Assembly (NCBI GenBank): GCA_036381035.1
Contig: DASVDQ010000050.1
Coordinates: 1-56,506, forward strand
Reading direction: 5' to 3'
Length of the DNA stretch: 56,506 nt
DNA from: Trueperaceae bacterium
GTDB taxonomy: Bacteria; Deinococcota; Deinococci; Deinococcales; Trueperaceae
Shown here piece after piece: positions 24,114 to 34,384 of the stretch (positions are counted from its first letter, which is position 1; each line of letters starts with the position of its first letter). A model generated the notes under the pieces. It was not told the DNA's origin. It ran no database searches and saw only the letters and a list, made by a program, of their open reading frames with translations. Made by a program: the position numbers and the translations under genes.

Positions 24114-25540
24114 GCGGCGTTCCAAGGGGCCCCCTCGTCGCGTCCCCGGGCATCGACGCGGCTCACGACCGCCTTGAACTTGCCGTTCGGTCCGCGCGGC
24201 ACCGCGTCCAGGCGCCTCACCTCCACGGCGACGTCGCCGAGGCGGCGCCTGAGGCCCGCGGCGATCTCCCGCTCGTGCTCGGGGCCGAAGCCCGCGGCCG
24301 GCACCACGTTCACGACGACGCGAGAGAGCTCCTCCTGCACCACCTGCGCCTCGTGGACCGGCATGTCGTAGAAGACGGGGTTGACCCAGAAGACGCGGCG
24401 CCCGTCGGCCGTGACGAGGTTGTCGGTGCTGCGCCCCTCGAGGGCCACGAGGCGGGGCATGTCGCGCCCGCAGGCGCAGCGCCCGGCGTCGTCGACGACG
24501 GCGCCGCGGTCGCCGACCTCGTAGCGGACCAGCGGCATGACCTCGTTGAGGAGGCCGGTGCACACGAGCCGCCCGGTGGTTCCCGGCGCGACCGGCTCGT
24601 CGGCGTCGTCGGCGAGCACCTCGACGTGGCCGGCCTCCGGCCACAGGTGCAGCACGCCGTGCTCGCACTCGCTGGCGCCCGCCACCGCCTCCGACATGCC
24701 GTAGCTCTCGCGCGCGGGGCAGCCGAACGCGCCGGCGATGACCTCGCGCTGCCAGGGTAGGAGCGGCTCGGCGTTCGTCACGACGACGCGCAGCCGCGGC
24801 GCCTCCAACCCGTCCTCGAGGGCGTAGCGTGCCAGCTCCGCCGCGGAGGACGAGTAGGCGTAGGCGTACACGACGGCATGATGGCGCATCGCCTCCAGGT
24901 AGGCCGGTGCGTTTGCTCTCTTGACGTGCAGGTTCGACATGTAGAGCTGCCCGCCGGCCGCGTTCCACACCCAGTAGGGCGGCCGGTCCTGCTCCACGGG
25001 CACGACCTCCTGCCCGCCCAGCATCGCCCAGTGGTCGTGGCGCGTGACCCCGTACCAGCGCCGCCACCTGGCCTCGGTGAGCGCGTACCAGGCGCGCATC
25101 GCGCCGCGGTCCCGCCACGTCGTCACCGGCGTGCCCGTCGTGCCGCTGGTGGCGAGGCGGAAGAGGGCGGACGGCCTGGCGCCGTCGCGCAGGAAGGCCT
25201 CGGGGCGCCTCCTCACCTCCTCCTTCTTCAGCACGGGCCAGCTCGCGAGGTCCTCGACGGGCGAGTCGTCGCCCGCGGCGCGCCTGAGGCGCCAGGCCTC
25301 GCGGTAGTAGGGCACGTTCGCGGCGGCGTTCCTCAGCTGGGAGGCCAGCCGCTCGGCGGCGTAGGCGCGCCAGCGCTCGGCGTCCCAACCCTCCCTGGCG
25401 TGCGCCTCGGCCACCAGCTCCTCGGTCTCCGGGCCGTAGCGCCAGGAGGAGAGGTAGCGTCCGTAGACGGTGCCGGCCAGCTCCCGCAGGCGGGCGGGGG
25501 CGCGTCGGTACACCGGCATGAGCAGCGTCTTCAGGTTCAT
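24110..25540 (-). CDS. CapK/PaaK-like adenylate-forming enzyme (first copy)
   Basis: This 476-residue protein is a member of the phenylacetate-CoA ligase/CapK branch of the ANL superfamily, expected to adenylate a carboxylate. It shows NVPYYREAWRLRR, the P-loop-like LATSGTTGTPVTTW (about 130), ARESYGMSEAV (A5-like) and GRLVCTGLLNEVMPLVRYEVGD (A8-like). A cysteine pair follows in CACGRDM. The C-terminal lysine region GPNGKFKAVV ends the domain. CapK-like proteins are common in capsule loci but their substrate is unknown; acyl or amino-acid decoration of the glycan is one idea. Start (ATGA) and stop (GTGA) both overlap glycosyltransferase genes. Confidence 0.82.
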   Translation of the reverse strand: MNLKTLLMPVYRRAPARLRELAGTVYGRYLSSWRYGPETEELVAEAHAREGWDAERWRAYAAERLASQLRNAAANVPYYREAWRLRRAAGDDSPVEDLASWPVLKKEEVRRRPEAFLRDGARPSALFRLATSGTTGTPVTTWRDRGAMRAWYALTEARWRRWYGVTRHDHWAMLGGQEVVPVEQDRPPYWVWNAAGGQLYMSNLHVKRANAPAYLEAMRHHAVVYAYAYSSSAAELARYALEDGLEAPRLRVVVTNAEPLLPWQREVIAGAFGCPARESYGMSEAVAGASECEHGVLHLWPEAGHVEVLADDADEPVAPGTTGRLVCTGLLNEVMPLVRYEVGDRGAVVDDAGRCACGRDMPRLVALEGRSTDNLVTADGRRVFWVNPVFYDMPVHEAQVVQEELSRVVVNVVPAAGFGPEHEREIAAGLRRRLGDVAVEVRRLDAVPRGPNGKFKAVVSRVDARGRDEGAPWNAA

Positions 25541-26649
25541 CGGGCCTCGCCCCCTCGGGTCACGACCCTAGCGAGGAGCCCGCGCCAGCGCGGCAGCGCC
25601 CGCGACCAATCGAGCGTCTCGGCCTTGCTGCGGGCGGCGCGGGAGAGGCCCTCGGCGAGGTCGGGGTCGGAGAGCAGCCGCGCCACGGCGCCCGCCGCGC
25701 CGGCGGGGTCGCGCGGGCGCACCAGCAGGCCGTCCACGCCGTCCGCCACCAGGTACTGGGCCCCGCCCCAGTCGACGCTGACGACGCAGAGGCCCGCGGC
25801 CATCGCCTCGCCCAGGCCGATGGGCGCGTCGTCGACGTCGACGGCGTTGACCAGCACGTCGTGCGCCGCCAGCAGCTCGCTGGTGGGCGGAGGGCGCAGC
25901 GGGTCGGCGACGTGCAGACCGCCCTCCACGCCGCGGCGGCGCGCGGCCTCGCGGGCGCCGCCGGCGGCCAGCGCGCCGGGCGGCGTCACCAGCGTCATGG
26001 TCGCGTCGGCGCGCGCCTCGCACAGGGCCTGCAGGGCCGCGGCCGCGTCGGCCGGCTCGCCCAGCGGGCCGTCGCCGCACACCCACAGCACCCGCGGGCG
26101 CAGGGCGCGCCGCGCGCGGAACTGGTAGGCGCCGGCCTCGACGGGGTCGGCGATGACCTCGGTGACGCCGCCCAGGTGGGCCAGCGCCTCGTAGAGGTGG
26201 CCGGTCAGGGCGACCGAGGCGGACCCCGAGGACAGGAGGCGCCGCAGCCTGGCGGGCTCCTCGGCGGCGACGTCGGCGAGCCCCGCGCCGCGCAGCAGGT
26301 GGACGACGGGCACGCCGGCGCGGGCGAGCATGCCCGTCAGGACCTCGGCGCGCCGCAGACCGCCCTGCCCGTGGACCTCGACCACGGCCACGTCCACGCG
26401 CCAGCGCGCGCTCCACGCCGTGATCAGCATGTCGGCGACGCGCCAGAGGCGTCCGGGGCGCGAGGAGGTCGTCACGACGACGTCGCCGGAGCGCCGCAGG
26501 CGTCCGGCCAGGCGCTCGAGGAGGGTCGGCCTGCCGAGGCCGGCCGCGGCGAGGTCGCCGGCCAGCAGCACGCGCGACCGCGACTGGGCCGTGACCTCCA
26601 CGACCTGGCTCCTGTCGACGGCCAGGCGGCCGTCAGCCGACCTGACCAT
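25537..26649 (-). CDS. glycosyltransferase, GT-B fold (GT4-like)
   Basis: In this 370-residue protein the C-terminal half carries the usable signatures: RPRVLWVCGDGPLGEPADAAAAL, HDVLVNAVDVDDAPIGLGEAMAAGLCVVSVDWGGAQYLVADGVDGLLV. These form the donor-binding region of GT4-type transferases. The N-terminal acceptor domain is divergent. The ATG at 26649 overlaps the epimerase stop by one base (TGATG), and its stop forms an ATGA overlap with the CapK-like gene, so it is internal to a tightly coupled operon. Confidence 0.78.
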   Translation of the reverse strand: MVRSADGRLAVDRSQVVEVTAQSRSRVLLAGDLAAAGLGRPTLLERLAGRLRRSGDVVVTTSSRPGRLWRVADMLITAWSARWRVDVAVVEVHGQGGLRRAEVLTGMLARAGVPVVHLLRGAGLADVAAEEPARLRRLLSSGSASVALTGHLYEALAHLGGVTEVIADPVEAGAYQFRARRALRPRVLWVCGDGPLGEPADAAAALQALCEARADATMTLVTPPGALAAGGAREAARRRGVEGGLHVADPLRPPPTSELLAAHDVLVNAVDVDDAPIGLGEAMAAGLCVVSVDWGGAQYLVADGVDGLLVRPRDPAGAAGAVARLLSDPDLAEGLSRAARSKAETLDWSRALPRWRGLLARVVTRGGEAR

Positions 26650-27724
26650 CACGCGCCCTGGGCGGGCCCGCTGCCGTAGAACTCCCGGTACCAGCGCACG
26701 AAGCGCCTCACCCCTTCCTCCAGGGGCGTGGAGGGGCGGAAGCCGAAGTCCCGCTCGAGGTCGGAGACGTCGGCGTAGGTCGCCGGCACGTCGCCCGGCT
26801 GCATGGGCAGGTAGTTCTTCTCGGCCTCGCGCCCGAGCTCGCGCTCGAGCGTGGCGATGAGCCGCGGCAGCTCCACGGGCTCGGAGTTGCCGATGTTGTA
26901 GACGCGGTAGGGCGCCCGGCTCGTGCCCGGATCGGGCCGCTCCCCGCTCCAGGTGGGATCGGGCGAGGGCGGGCAGGCCATGACGCGCACGACGCCCTCG
27001 ACGATGTCGTCGACGTAGGTGAGGTCGCGGCTCATGCGCCCGTGGTTGAAGACGTCTATGGGTCGTCCCTCGAGGATCGCCTTCGTGAACAGGAACAGCG
27101 CCATGTCGGGCCGGCCCCACGGACCGTAGACGGTGAAGAAGCGCAGGCCGGTGCACGGCAGGCCGTAGAGGTGGGCGTAGGTGTGCGCCATGAGCTCGTT
27201 GGCCTTCTTGGTGGCGGCGTAGAGGCTCAGGGGGTGGTCGACGTTGTCGTGCACCGAGAACGGCACCCTGGTGTTCGCCCCGTAGACGGACGAGGTCGAG
27301 GCGTAGACGAGGTGCCCCACGCCGTGGTGACGGCAGCCCTCGAGCACGTTCGCGAACCCGACCAGGTTGCTGCTCACGTAGGCGCGCGGGTTCACCAGCG
27401 AGTAGCGCACGCCCGCCTGGGCCGCCAGGTTCACGACGACGGCGGGCCGCGCCGCGGCGAACACGCTCGTCAGCGCGGCCTCGTCCGCCAGGTCGACGCG
27501 GTGGAACGAGAAGGCGGGGTGGCGCAGCAGGAGCCCCAGACGCGCCTCCTTGAGCGAGACGTCGTAGTAGTCGTTGAGGTTGTCGACGCCCACGACCACG
27601 TCGCCCCGCTCCAGCAGGCGCTGGGCGAGGTGGAAGCCAATGAACCCCGCGGCCCCGGTGACGAGCACGGTGCGCGCACCGGGCGCCCCCGCGGCGGGCG
27701 GGGCGCCCTCGAGCCCGCGTTCGC

Positions 27725-27728
<4 letters not shown>
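26649..27728 (-). CDS. UDP-glucuronate 4-epimerase-like NAD-dependent epimerase
   Basis: This 359-residue extended SDR enzyme shows [59 protein letters not shown], the catalytic [12 protein letters not shown] and [13 protein letters not shown], and [20 protein letters not shown]. The combination of DNLNDYYD and GPWGRPDMA is characteristic of UDP-glucuronate 4-epimerases that make UDP-galacturonate. It follows the nucleotide-sugar 6-dehydrogenase gene with an ATGA overlap. If that enzyme makes UDP-glucuronate, the pair would supply UDP-galacturonate; if it makes an N-acetylated uronate, the epimerase would act on that. Confidence 0.9.
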
Positions 27729-29053
<1,325 letters not shown>

Positions 29054-29160
29054 CTGTGGCCCCTTCCGCCAGCACTCTCTACGCCCGGGTCATGAGCGCG
29101 ATGAGGGGAGGCGGAAGCCGCCGAAGTGAGCCGTCTACGGGGGCCCGGGAGAGGCCTGAC

Positions 29161-29166
29161 TATACT
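29161..29166 (+). promoter_or_regulatory. leaderless -10 box (TATACT) for the lipoprotein at 29173
   Basis: TATACT matches the consensus at five of six positions and ends exactly 6 bases before the ATG at 29173. There is no Shine-Dalgarno sequence and no clear -35 box. Confidence 0.55.
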
Positions 29167-29172
29167 CCCGCC

Positions 29173-30585
29173 ATGCCCACGCCCCGCGACTGGCGGCTCC
29201 TGGCGGCCGCGTCCCTGCTCGCGCTCCTCGCGTGCGCCTGCGCCCCTCCCGGCGTCGCGCGGGCGTCCAGGCCCGTGCTGGACCAGCCCCCGCGCGCCGA
29301 GCCCTACCCGCGCGAGCAGCTCGCCGCGGCGCGCGTCACCGACGACGGCTGCGAGCTGGAGGGCGACGTGCCGAGCGGCGGCGGGGCCTGGAGCCCCGAC
29401 CTCGACCTGCGCGGCGACCCCTCGTTCGACCCCGCGTCCCTGCCGCCCGACGTGCTGTGCTGGTACGAGGCCCTGTGGGGCGTGGTCGACGACCCCGACC
29501 GCGCCGCGTACTTCACGCGGCGCGCCGAGCGCGACGACCTCTACACGTACTCGCGCGAGGTGAACAACCACCTCGTCGCGCTCTTCACGGCGTTCCGCGT
29601 CACGGGCGACCTGGCCCTGCTCGACGAGATCGACAGGCTGGCCCAGCACATGCGGGCCGAGCTCGAGGACGCCTGGCACGGCGTGGCCAGCCTGGAGCGG
29701 GGCGCCGTCGACGGCTACCTGAACTGGGTGTGGGACCAGGACGAGAGCGACGAGCACAAGGGGCGCGACCTGCACGAGATCGACGAGATGCGCACGCACT
29801 CGATGATCGCGCAGCTCGCCTACGCCTACGCCGCGAACGCCGACCTGGAGAGCCCCAACGGCGTGGACTACGCCGAGCGGGCGGCGTTCTGGACCGACTA
29901 CCTACGGAACCACTTCGAGGCCAAGTGGCGCGAGCGCCACCGCGTGCCGTGGCCCGAGTTCCCGTTCCTGGAGCGGCCGCACCTGCACGAGACGCTGGAG
30001 TTCGTGCGCTACCACCACTACATGTACCTGCTCACCGGCGAGGAGCCCTACGCCGCTGAGGCCGAGCGGCTGAGCCGCGTGACGTTCGAGAACTTCAGGG
30101 AGGCCGACACGGAGAGCGGCCCCGCGCTCGTCACGCCGCGCAGCGTGCTCTCCATGGGCGGCAGCCTCGACTACCTGCTGCCCTCGATCTACTTCAGGCA
30201 CGTCGTCGCCACCGTCGTCGACCTGCGCCTCGAGGGCGTGGAGCCGTGGTCGGACGACGAGGTCATGGCGATGCTGGCCAGGACCCTGAGCGAGTTCATC
30301 CTCGACGGCGAGGGCGACGGCTTCGCCCGCGACGTCGGGGGCGGCGTCGAGCGCGCCGGCCTGGAGCCCTCTGGCGAGGGCAACTGGAGCCGGATCTCGC
30401 CCTCGGTCTACAACATCAGCGCCTTCGCCCTGCTGGCGGCGTGGGACGACAGCGGGGAGGTCGCCGACGTGTCGGCGGCCGTGCACGAGCACCGCGGCGA
30501 GCGCGAGAAGAACGTCTTCATCCCCAGCGGCCTGCTGCTGCGGGCGGCGCTGGGTAGCGAGGCCGTCGCCGCGGACCGCGACTAG
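29173..30585 (+). CDS. secreted lipoprotein of unknown function, paralogue of the one at 36560-38500
   Basis: This 470-residue protein has a short basic N-terminus, a hydrophobic core and LLACAC (lipobox-like), so it is probably anchored outside the inner membrane. The body is helix-rich with many Trp, Tyr and His residues. It shares distinctive motifs with the lipoprotein at 36560-38500: LRGDPSFD near the start, DGYLNWVW, HEIDEMRTHSMIA, FWTDYLRNHFEAKWRER and VRYHHYMYLLTGEE. The pattern suggests an (alpha/alpha) toroid like those of polysaccharide lyases and glucuronyl hydrolases, but no catalytic residues can be assigned and the family was not recognised. It lies on the opposite strand in the middle of the glycan locus with its own leaderless promoter. 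Its 3' end overlaps the convergent glycosyltransferase by 68 bases. Confidence 0.75.
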   Translation: MPTPRDWRLLAAASLLALLACACAPPGVARASRPVLDQPPRAEPYPREQLAAARVTDDGCELEGDVPSGGGAWSPDLDLRGDPSFDPASLPPDVLCWYEALWGVVDDPDRAAYFTRRAERDDLYTYSREVNNHLVALFTAFRVTGDLALLDEIDRLAQHMRAELEDAWHGVASLERGAVDGYLNWVWDQDESDEHKGRDLHEIDEMRTHSMIAQLAYAYAANADLESPNGVDYAERAAFWTDYLRNHFEAKWRERHRVPWPEFPFLERPHLHETLEFVRYHHYMYLLTGEEPYAAEAERLSRVTFENFREADTESGPALVTPRSVLSMGGSLDYLLPSIYFRHVVATVVDLRLEGVEPWSDDEVMAMLARTLSEFILDGEGDGFARDVGGGVERAGLEPSGEGNWSRISPSVYNISAFALLAAWDDSGEVADVSAAVHEHRGEREKNVFIPSGLLLRAALGSEAVAADRD

Positions 30586-31789
30586 CCACCGCCGTGAGGT
30601 AGGCGTGGGTGGCGTCGAGGACCGCGTCGGCGTCGTAGCGCGCCACCGCGCGGCGCAGTGCCTCCCGTTCGGGAGGGTCCGCCAGCACGGCCTCGATCGC
30701 CGACGCCATGGCCGCGTCGTCGCCGACGGGCACGAGCGGTCCCAGCGCGCCGCCCTGCAGCACCTCGCGGGGTCCGCTGGGGCAGTCGGTGGCGACGGCG
30801 GGGCAGCCGCAGGCCAGCGCCTGCACCAGGGCCCCGGGCAGGCCCTCGAGGGTGGAGGAGAGCACGAAGACGGCGGCCCGCGCCATGAAGGCGAACGGGT
30901 TGCCCACGAAGCCGGGGAGGTCGACCCGTCCCGCCACGCCCAGCTCGGCGGCCAGCGCCTCGAGCGCGGGGCGCTCGGGGCCCTCGCCCAGGACCACGAG
31001 CCTGGCGTCGCGCCGCCGCAGGCGCGCGAACGAGCGCAGGAGGGTCGCGAAGTCCTTGCGCGGCGTGAGGCTGCCGACGCCGAGCACGACGGGCGGCTCG
31101 CCGGGCGCGAACCACGGGTGGCAGGGGTCCTCGGCGGCCAGCGCGCCCAGCTGGGGGGAGACGACGGGGTTGTAGAGCGTCGTGACCTTCGCCTCGGGCA
31201 CGCCGAGGACCTCGACCAGGGCGTCCTTGACGCCGTCAGACACGGCGATGACGCCGTCGGCGGCGCGGTAGGTGAGAGGCGCCAGGCGGTGCGACAGGCG
31301 CGACCTGGCGTCGACCCAGCCCGGGTAGCTGCGGCGCGGCGTGTTCGCCTCCCTCACCACCGTGGGGACCCGCGTCAGGGAGAGGGCGCGCGCGAGGACG
31401 GCCACGAGGCTCGTGTGCGCGAGCGTCGTGAGCATCACGTCCGGTGACGCCCGTCGCAGGTAGCGCGCCAGGGGCAGGACCGCGCGGCTCACGGAGCCGG
31501 CGCCGAGGTCGACGACGCTGACGGCGCTCGCGACCTCGGCGAGGTAGGGCCCGCTCGCGCTCGCGAGCACGAGGTCCACGGCCATGCCGCGCGCCGCCAT
31601 GCCGTTCGCGACGGCCACGGTCATCCGCTCGGCGCCGCCGCCGCCCAGGTCGGCGAGGAAGACGGTCAGGCGCGTACGCCGCGGACCCTCGGGAGCCGGC
31701 GGCCCTCCGACGCCGAGGCCCGTTCCGGGCGCCAGGGCGCCACGGCCGTCGTCGGGCGGCATCGCGACCCCGGCCCCCTCAGGCGGCAT
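30518..31789 (-). CDS. glycosyltransferase, GT4-type
   Basis: This 423-residue transferase has the sequence FLADLGGGGAERMTVAVANGMAARG near the N-terminus, then VVLGVGSLTPRKDFATLLRSFARL, LVVLGEGPERPALEALAAELGV, VDLPGFVGNPFAFMARAAVFVLSS and EGLPGALVQALACGCPAVATDCPSGPREVL. All are strong GT4 signatures. The ATG at 31789 overlaps the O-antigen polymerase stop by 11 bases. The first 35 residues are Pro/Gly-rich and could be untranslated if a later start is used. It is the last gene of the second minus-strand glycan operon. Confidence 0.88.
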   Translation of the reverse strand: MPPEGAGVAMPPDDGRGALAPGTGLGVGGPPAPEGPRRTRLTVFLADLGGGGAERMTVAVANGMAARGMAVDLVLASASGPYLAEVASAVSVVDLGAGSVSRAVLPLARYLRRASPDVMLTTLAHTSLVAVLARALSLTRVPTVVREANTPRRSYPGWVDARSRLSHRLAPLTYRAADGVIAVSDGVKDALVEVLGVPEAKVTTLYNPVVSPQLGALAAEDPCHPWFAPGEPPVVLGVGSLTPRKDFATLLRSFARLRRRDARLVVLGEGPERPALEALAAELGVAGRVDLPGFVGNPFAFMARAAVFVLSSTLEGLPGALVQALACGCPAVATDCPSGPREVLQGGALGPLVPVGDDAAMASAIEAVLADPPEREALRRAVARYDADAVLDATHAYLTAVASRGPRRRPRYPAPPAAAGRWG

Positions 31790-32996
31790 CGGCGCCCCGG
31801 CGCTCCTCGACGTGGCCGGAGGTGACGAGCGCGAGGACGAGCAGGTAGAGCCAGGTGATGCGGCCCGAGTAGGAGACGCGCGCCACGTCCATGAGCAGGT
31901 AGAGGACGAGGATCGCCAGCACCACCCAGGACGAGCGCCGGCCCGCCACCACGCCGGCCACGGACCGGTAGCCGAGCAGGACGAAGAGCGCGTAGTAGAG
32001 GACGAGGCCGAGCACGCCCAGGTTCGACAGCAGCTCGACGTAGTTGTTGTGCGTGTAGGTCGTGAACGAGCCGACGTAGCGGTACTGGTCGATGCCGTGC
32101 CCGAAGACGGGCGCGCGCTCGAAGACCTCGAGGCCGTCCTCGATGAGGGCGCTGCGCTTGGCCGTCTCCCTGCCCTCGAGCGTCAGCTCGAGGCGCTGGA
32201 CGAAGGCGACGTCCTCGAGGGGCCCCGTGATCGTGCCGCCGTAGGTCAGCGACGCCCAGACCGCCAGCGGGGCCACGAGCAGGGCGAAGGCGGTGCCTAT
32301 CGAGGGCCGCCGGAACGCCGGCACGAGGTCGCGCGCCAACACCAGGAAGTAGGCGAACCAGACGAACACCAGCTTGCGCGTGCCCGTCGTGAGCGTGGCC
32401 ACGATCACCAGCGCGGCGGCCAGGAGACCGGCCCAGCGGTCGCGCGGCAGGGTCAGGAGCAGCAGGAAGGCGGCCAGCGAGAGCTGGATCGCCAGGGAGT
32501 TGGCGTTCCCGGTGAGGCCCACTGCCCGCTCCACGCCCAGCGTCGCGTACTGGTAGAGCGCGATGCCCCCCTGCACCGCGGCCGCCGCGGCCGAGGACAG
32601 CGCGACGAGGCGCAGGGTCACGCCGTTCTGCAGGGCCGCCCACACGACCACGGCGCCGAAGAAGTCGAACGCCAGGCCCACGGCGGAGACGAGCGCGGCG
32701 TTCTGCTCGAAGGACCACAGCACGCTGGCGCAGGCGTAGGCCACGAAGACGGCGCCGAGGGGCAGCGCCGCGTCGAGGCGCAGGCGCAGCGGCGTCTGCG
32801 TGCTCTTCGCCAGCAGCAGGGCGAAGGCCACGAGTATCGCCGCGTGCGGCACGCGCGACAGGCCCGGCACGTTGCCGAGGACCATCGTCCAGGCGACGTA
32901 GACGGCCACCGTGCCGCCCAGGAGCCGCGTCGTGAGCTCCGCCCGCGACGACGCGGCGTAGGGGCCCTGGAGGGCGGCGCGAGCCTCCGTCGTCAT
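31779..32996 (-). CDS. O-antigen polymerase/ligase (Wzy_C/WaaL family membrane protein)
   Basis: This 405-residue integral membrane protein has about ten to twelve hydrophobic helices. It has the O-antigen ligase family pattern: a periplasmic loop with RSALIEDGLEVFERAPVFGHGIDQY followed by YTHNNYVELLSNLGVLGLVLYYALF, where the H-N-N-x-x-x-E/L region is the conserved core. It would polymerise glycan repeat units or ligate the glycan to an acceptor on the outer face of the membrane. The ATG at 32996 forms an ATGA overlap with the second CapK-like gene. With the Wzc/Wzz proteins elsewhere in the locus it fits a Wzy-type system, although the apparent flippase is an ABC protein. Confidence 0.88.
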   Translation of the reverse strand: MTTEARAALQGPYAASSRAELTTRLLGGTVAVYVAWTMVLGNVPGLSRVPHAAILVAFALLLAKSTQTPLRLRLDAALPLGAVFVAYACASVLWSFEQNAALVSAVGLAFDFFGAVVVWAALQNGVTLRLVALSSAAAAAVQGGIALYQYATLGVERAVGLTGNANSLAIQLSLAAFLLLLTLPRDRWAGLLAAALVIVATLTTGTRKLVFVWFAYFLVLARDLVPAFRRPSIGTAFALLVAPLAVWASLTYGGTITGPLEDVAFVQRLELTLEGRETAKRSALIEDGLEVFERAPVFGHGIDQYRYVGSFTTYTHNNYVELLSNLGVLGLVLYYALFVLLGYRSVAGVVAGRRSSWVVLAILVLYLLMDVARVSYSGRITWLYLLVLALVTSGHVEERRGADAA

Positions 32997-34384
32997 GCCG
33001 GGGGACCCACCCGTGACACCGTGTAGCGCCGCTTGCCCGTCGGGCCGACCGGGATGTCGTCGACGACCTCGAACTCGACGGCGCAGCCCTCTCCCATGGC
33101 CCGGCGGAACGAGTCGGCGAGCGCGCGCTTCTCGACCTCGACCAGCGCCGCGTCGGTGCCCGGCCGCGGGACCAGCCGCACGCGCAGCCTGTCGTAGTCC
33201 TCCTGGACGACCTGGAACTGGGACACCCAGTCGCGGGAGTAGAACTGGCGCGTGAAGTAGCCGCCGTAGACCTGGCGCCCGTCTCGGGTGTGGAAGACGT
33301 CGGTCACGCGCCCGCCGATCGCGGCCAGGCGCGGCCACGGGACGCCGCCGGCGCCGGCCTCGCCCAGGGCCCCGGCGTCGCCGATGCGGTAGCGGATCAG
33401 CGGCATCGACAGGTTCGCCAGCGCCGTCACGAGCAGCTCCCCCTGCTGACCGGGCGGCACCGGCCTGCCCGCCTCGTCCACCGCCTCCACGACGTGCGTC
33501 AGGGGGTTGACGACGAGCCCGCGTCCGTCGCCGTTCTCGCAGGCGACGTCGCCGACCTCGCGGGAGCCGTAGCGGTCGTAGACGCGGGCGCCGAACACGC
33601 GCTCGATCGTAGACCGCATCTCCGGCTCGAGGTTCGTCGCCGACGTCATGACGGCGGGGATGGGCTCCAGGGCGAGGCCGCGCTCCTCCGCGTGGCGCGC
33701 GAGCTGGTAGGCGCTCTGCGCGTAGGCGAGGAGCAGGCGCGGGCGGAAGGCGTTGAGCCGCGCCACGTAGTCGTCCATGAGCGCGGGCGTGAGCTGGTAG
33801 GCCTCGAGCCTCAGCTCGTCGCGCAGCCACATGCCGACGCGGGCCCGCAGGCCGGCGTCGGCGAGGTCGCCCACGGCCCCCCACAGCAGCGCGAACGGCT
33901 CGCCGGGCCTGAAGCCCGTCCACGAGTCGAACAGGGCCTTGTTCGCGACCTTCCAGGCCTGCATACCGCGGTCGTGGAGGAAGCGCACCGGCTCGCCCGT
34001 CGAGCCGCCGGTGGCTGTCGCGTAGGCGCCGCGCTCGACGCTGTCCGCCGAGGTCAGGTCGGCGAAGCGCTCGCGCAGGTCCCGCTTCGAGAGCGGCGGC
34101 AGCGCCGTGAAGCGCTCGAGGCGCACCTCAGGGGCTCCGCCCGGCCCCGCGACCACGACCCCTGCGTCAGCCAGCGCCTCGCGGTAGTACGGCACCTTGG
34201 CCCAGGCGTGCCTCAGGAGCGCCGCGAGGCGGGAGCGCTGCTCGCGCTCGACGTCCTCCGGCGACGCCGCCAGCCAGGCCTCGGCCTCGGCCAGGCGCGC
34301 CAGGGCTCCCGAGGCCGCCAGGCGCCCGCGCCACAGGGCGGCGCGCAGCGGCCTGAGGGCCGCGGCCGCGCGGCGCGGCCTCAT
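32993..34384 (-). CDS. CapK/PaaK-like adenylate-forming enzyme (second copy)
   Basis: This 463-residue ANL-superfamily protein is distinct from the copy at 24110-25540. It has WAKVPYYREALADAG, the adenylate-binding loop YATATGGSTGEPVRF (about 120), VYDRYGSREVGDVACEN, LLVTALANLSMPLIRYRIGD, and the C-terminal PVGPTGKRRYTVS with its conserved lysine. It lies between the CapA-like and O-antigen polymerase genes with ATGA overlaps on both sides, so it is part of the glycan pathway. The carboxylate substrate is unknown. Two divergent copies in one locus suggest two different decorations or two steps of one. Confidence 0.82.
   Translation of the reverse strand: MRPRRAAAALRPLRAALWRGRLAASGALARLAEAEAWLAASPEDVEREQRSRLAALLRHAWAKVPYYREALADAGVVVAGPGGAPEVRLERFTALPPLSKRDLRERFADLTSADSVERGAYATATGGSTGEPVRFLHDRGMQAWKVANKALFDSWTGFRPGEPFALLWGAVGDLADAGLRARVGMWLRDELRLEAYQLTPALMDDYVARLNAFRPRLLLAYAQSAYQLARHAEERGLALEPIPAVMTSATNLEPEMRSTIERVFGARVYDRYGSREVGDVACENGDGRGLVVNPLTHVVEAVDEAGRPVPPGQQGELLVTALANLSMPLIRYRIGDAGALGEAGAGGVPWPRLAAIGGRVTDVFHTRDGRQVYGGYFTRQFYSRDWVSQFQVVQEDYDRLRVRLVPRPGTDAALVEVEKRALADSFRRAMGEGCAVEFEVVDDIPVGPTGKRRYTVSRVGPPA

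Noticed and set aside
21220-24153. A 977-codon open frame ending in the phosphoglycosyl transferase
   Set aside because: Residues before position 21927 are arginine/glycine-rich shadow of the aminotransferase and GT2 genes, with no family signal.
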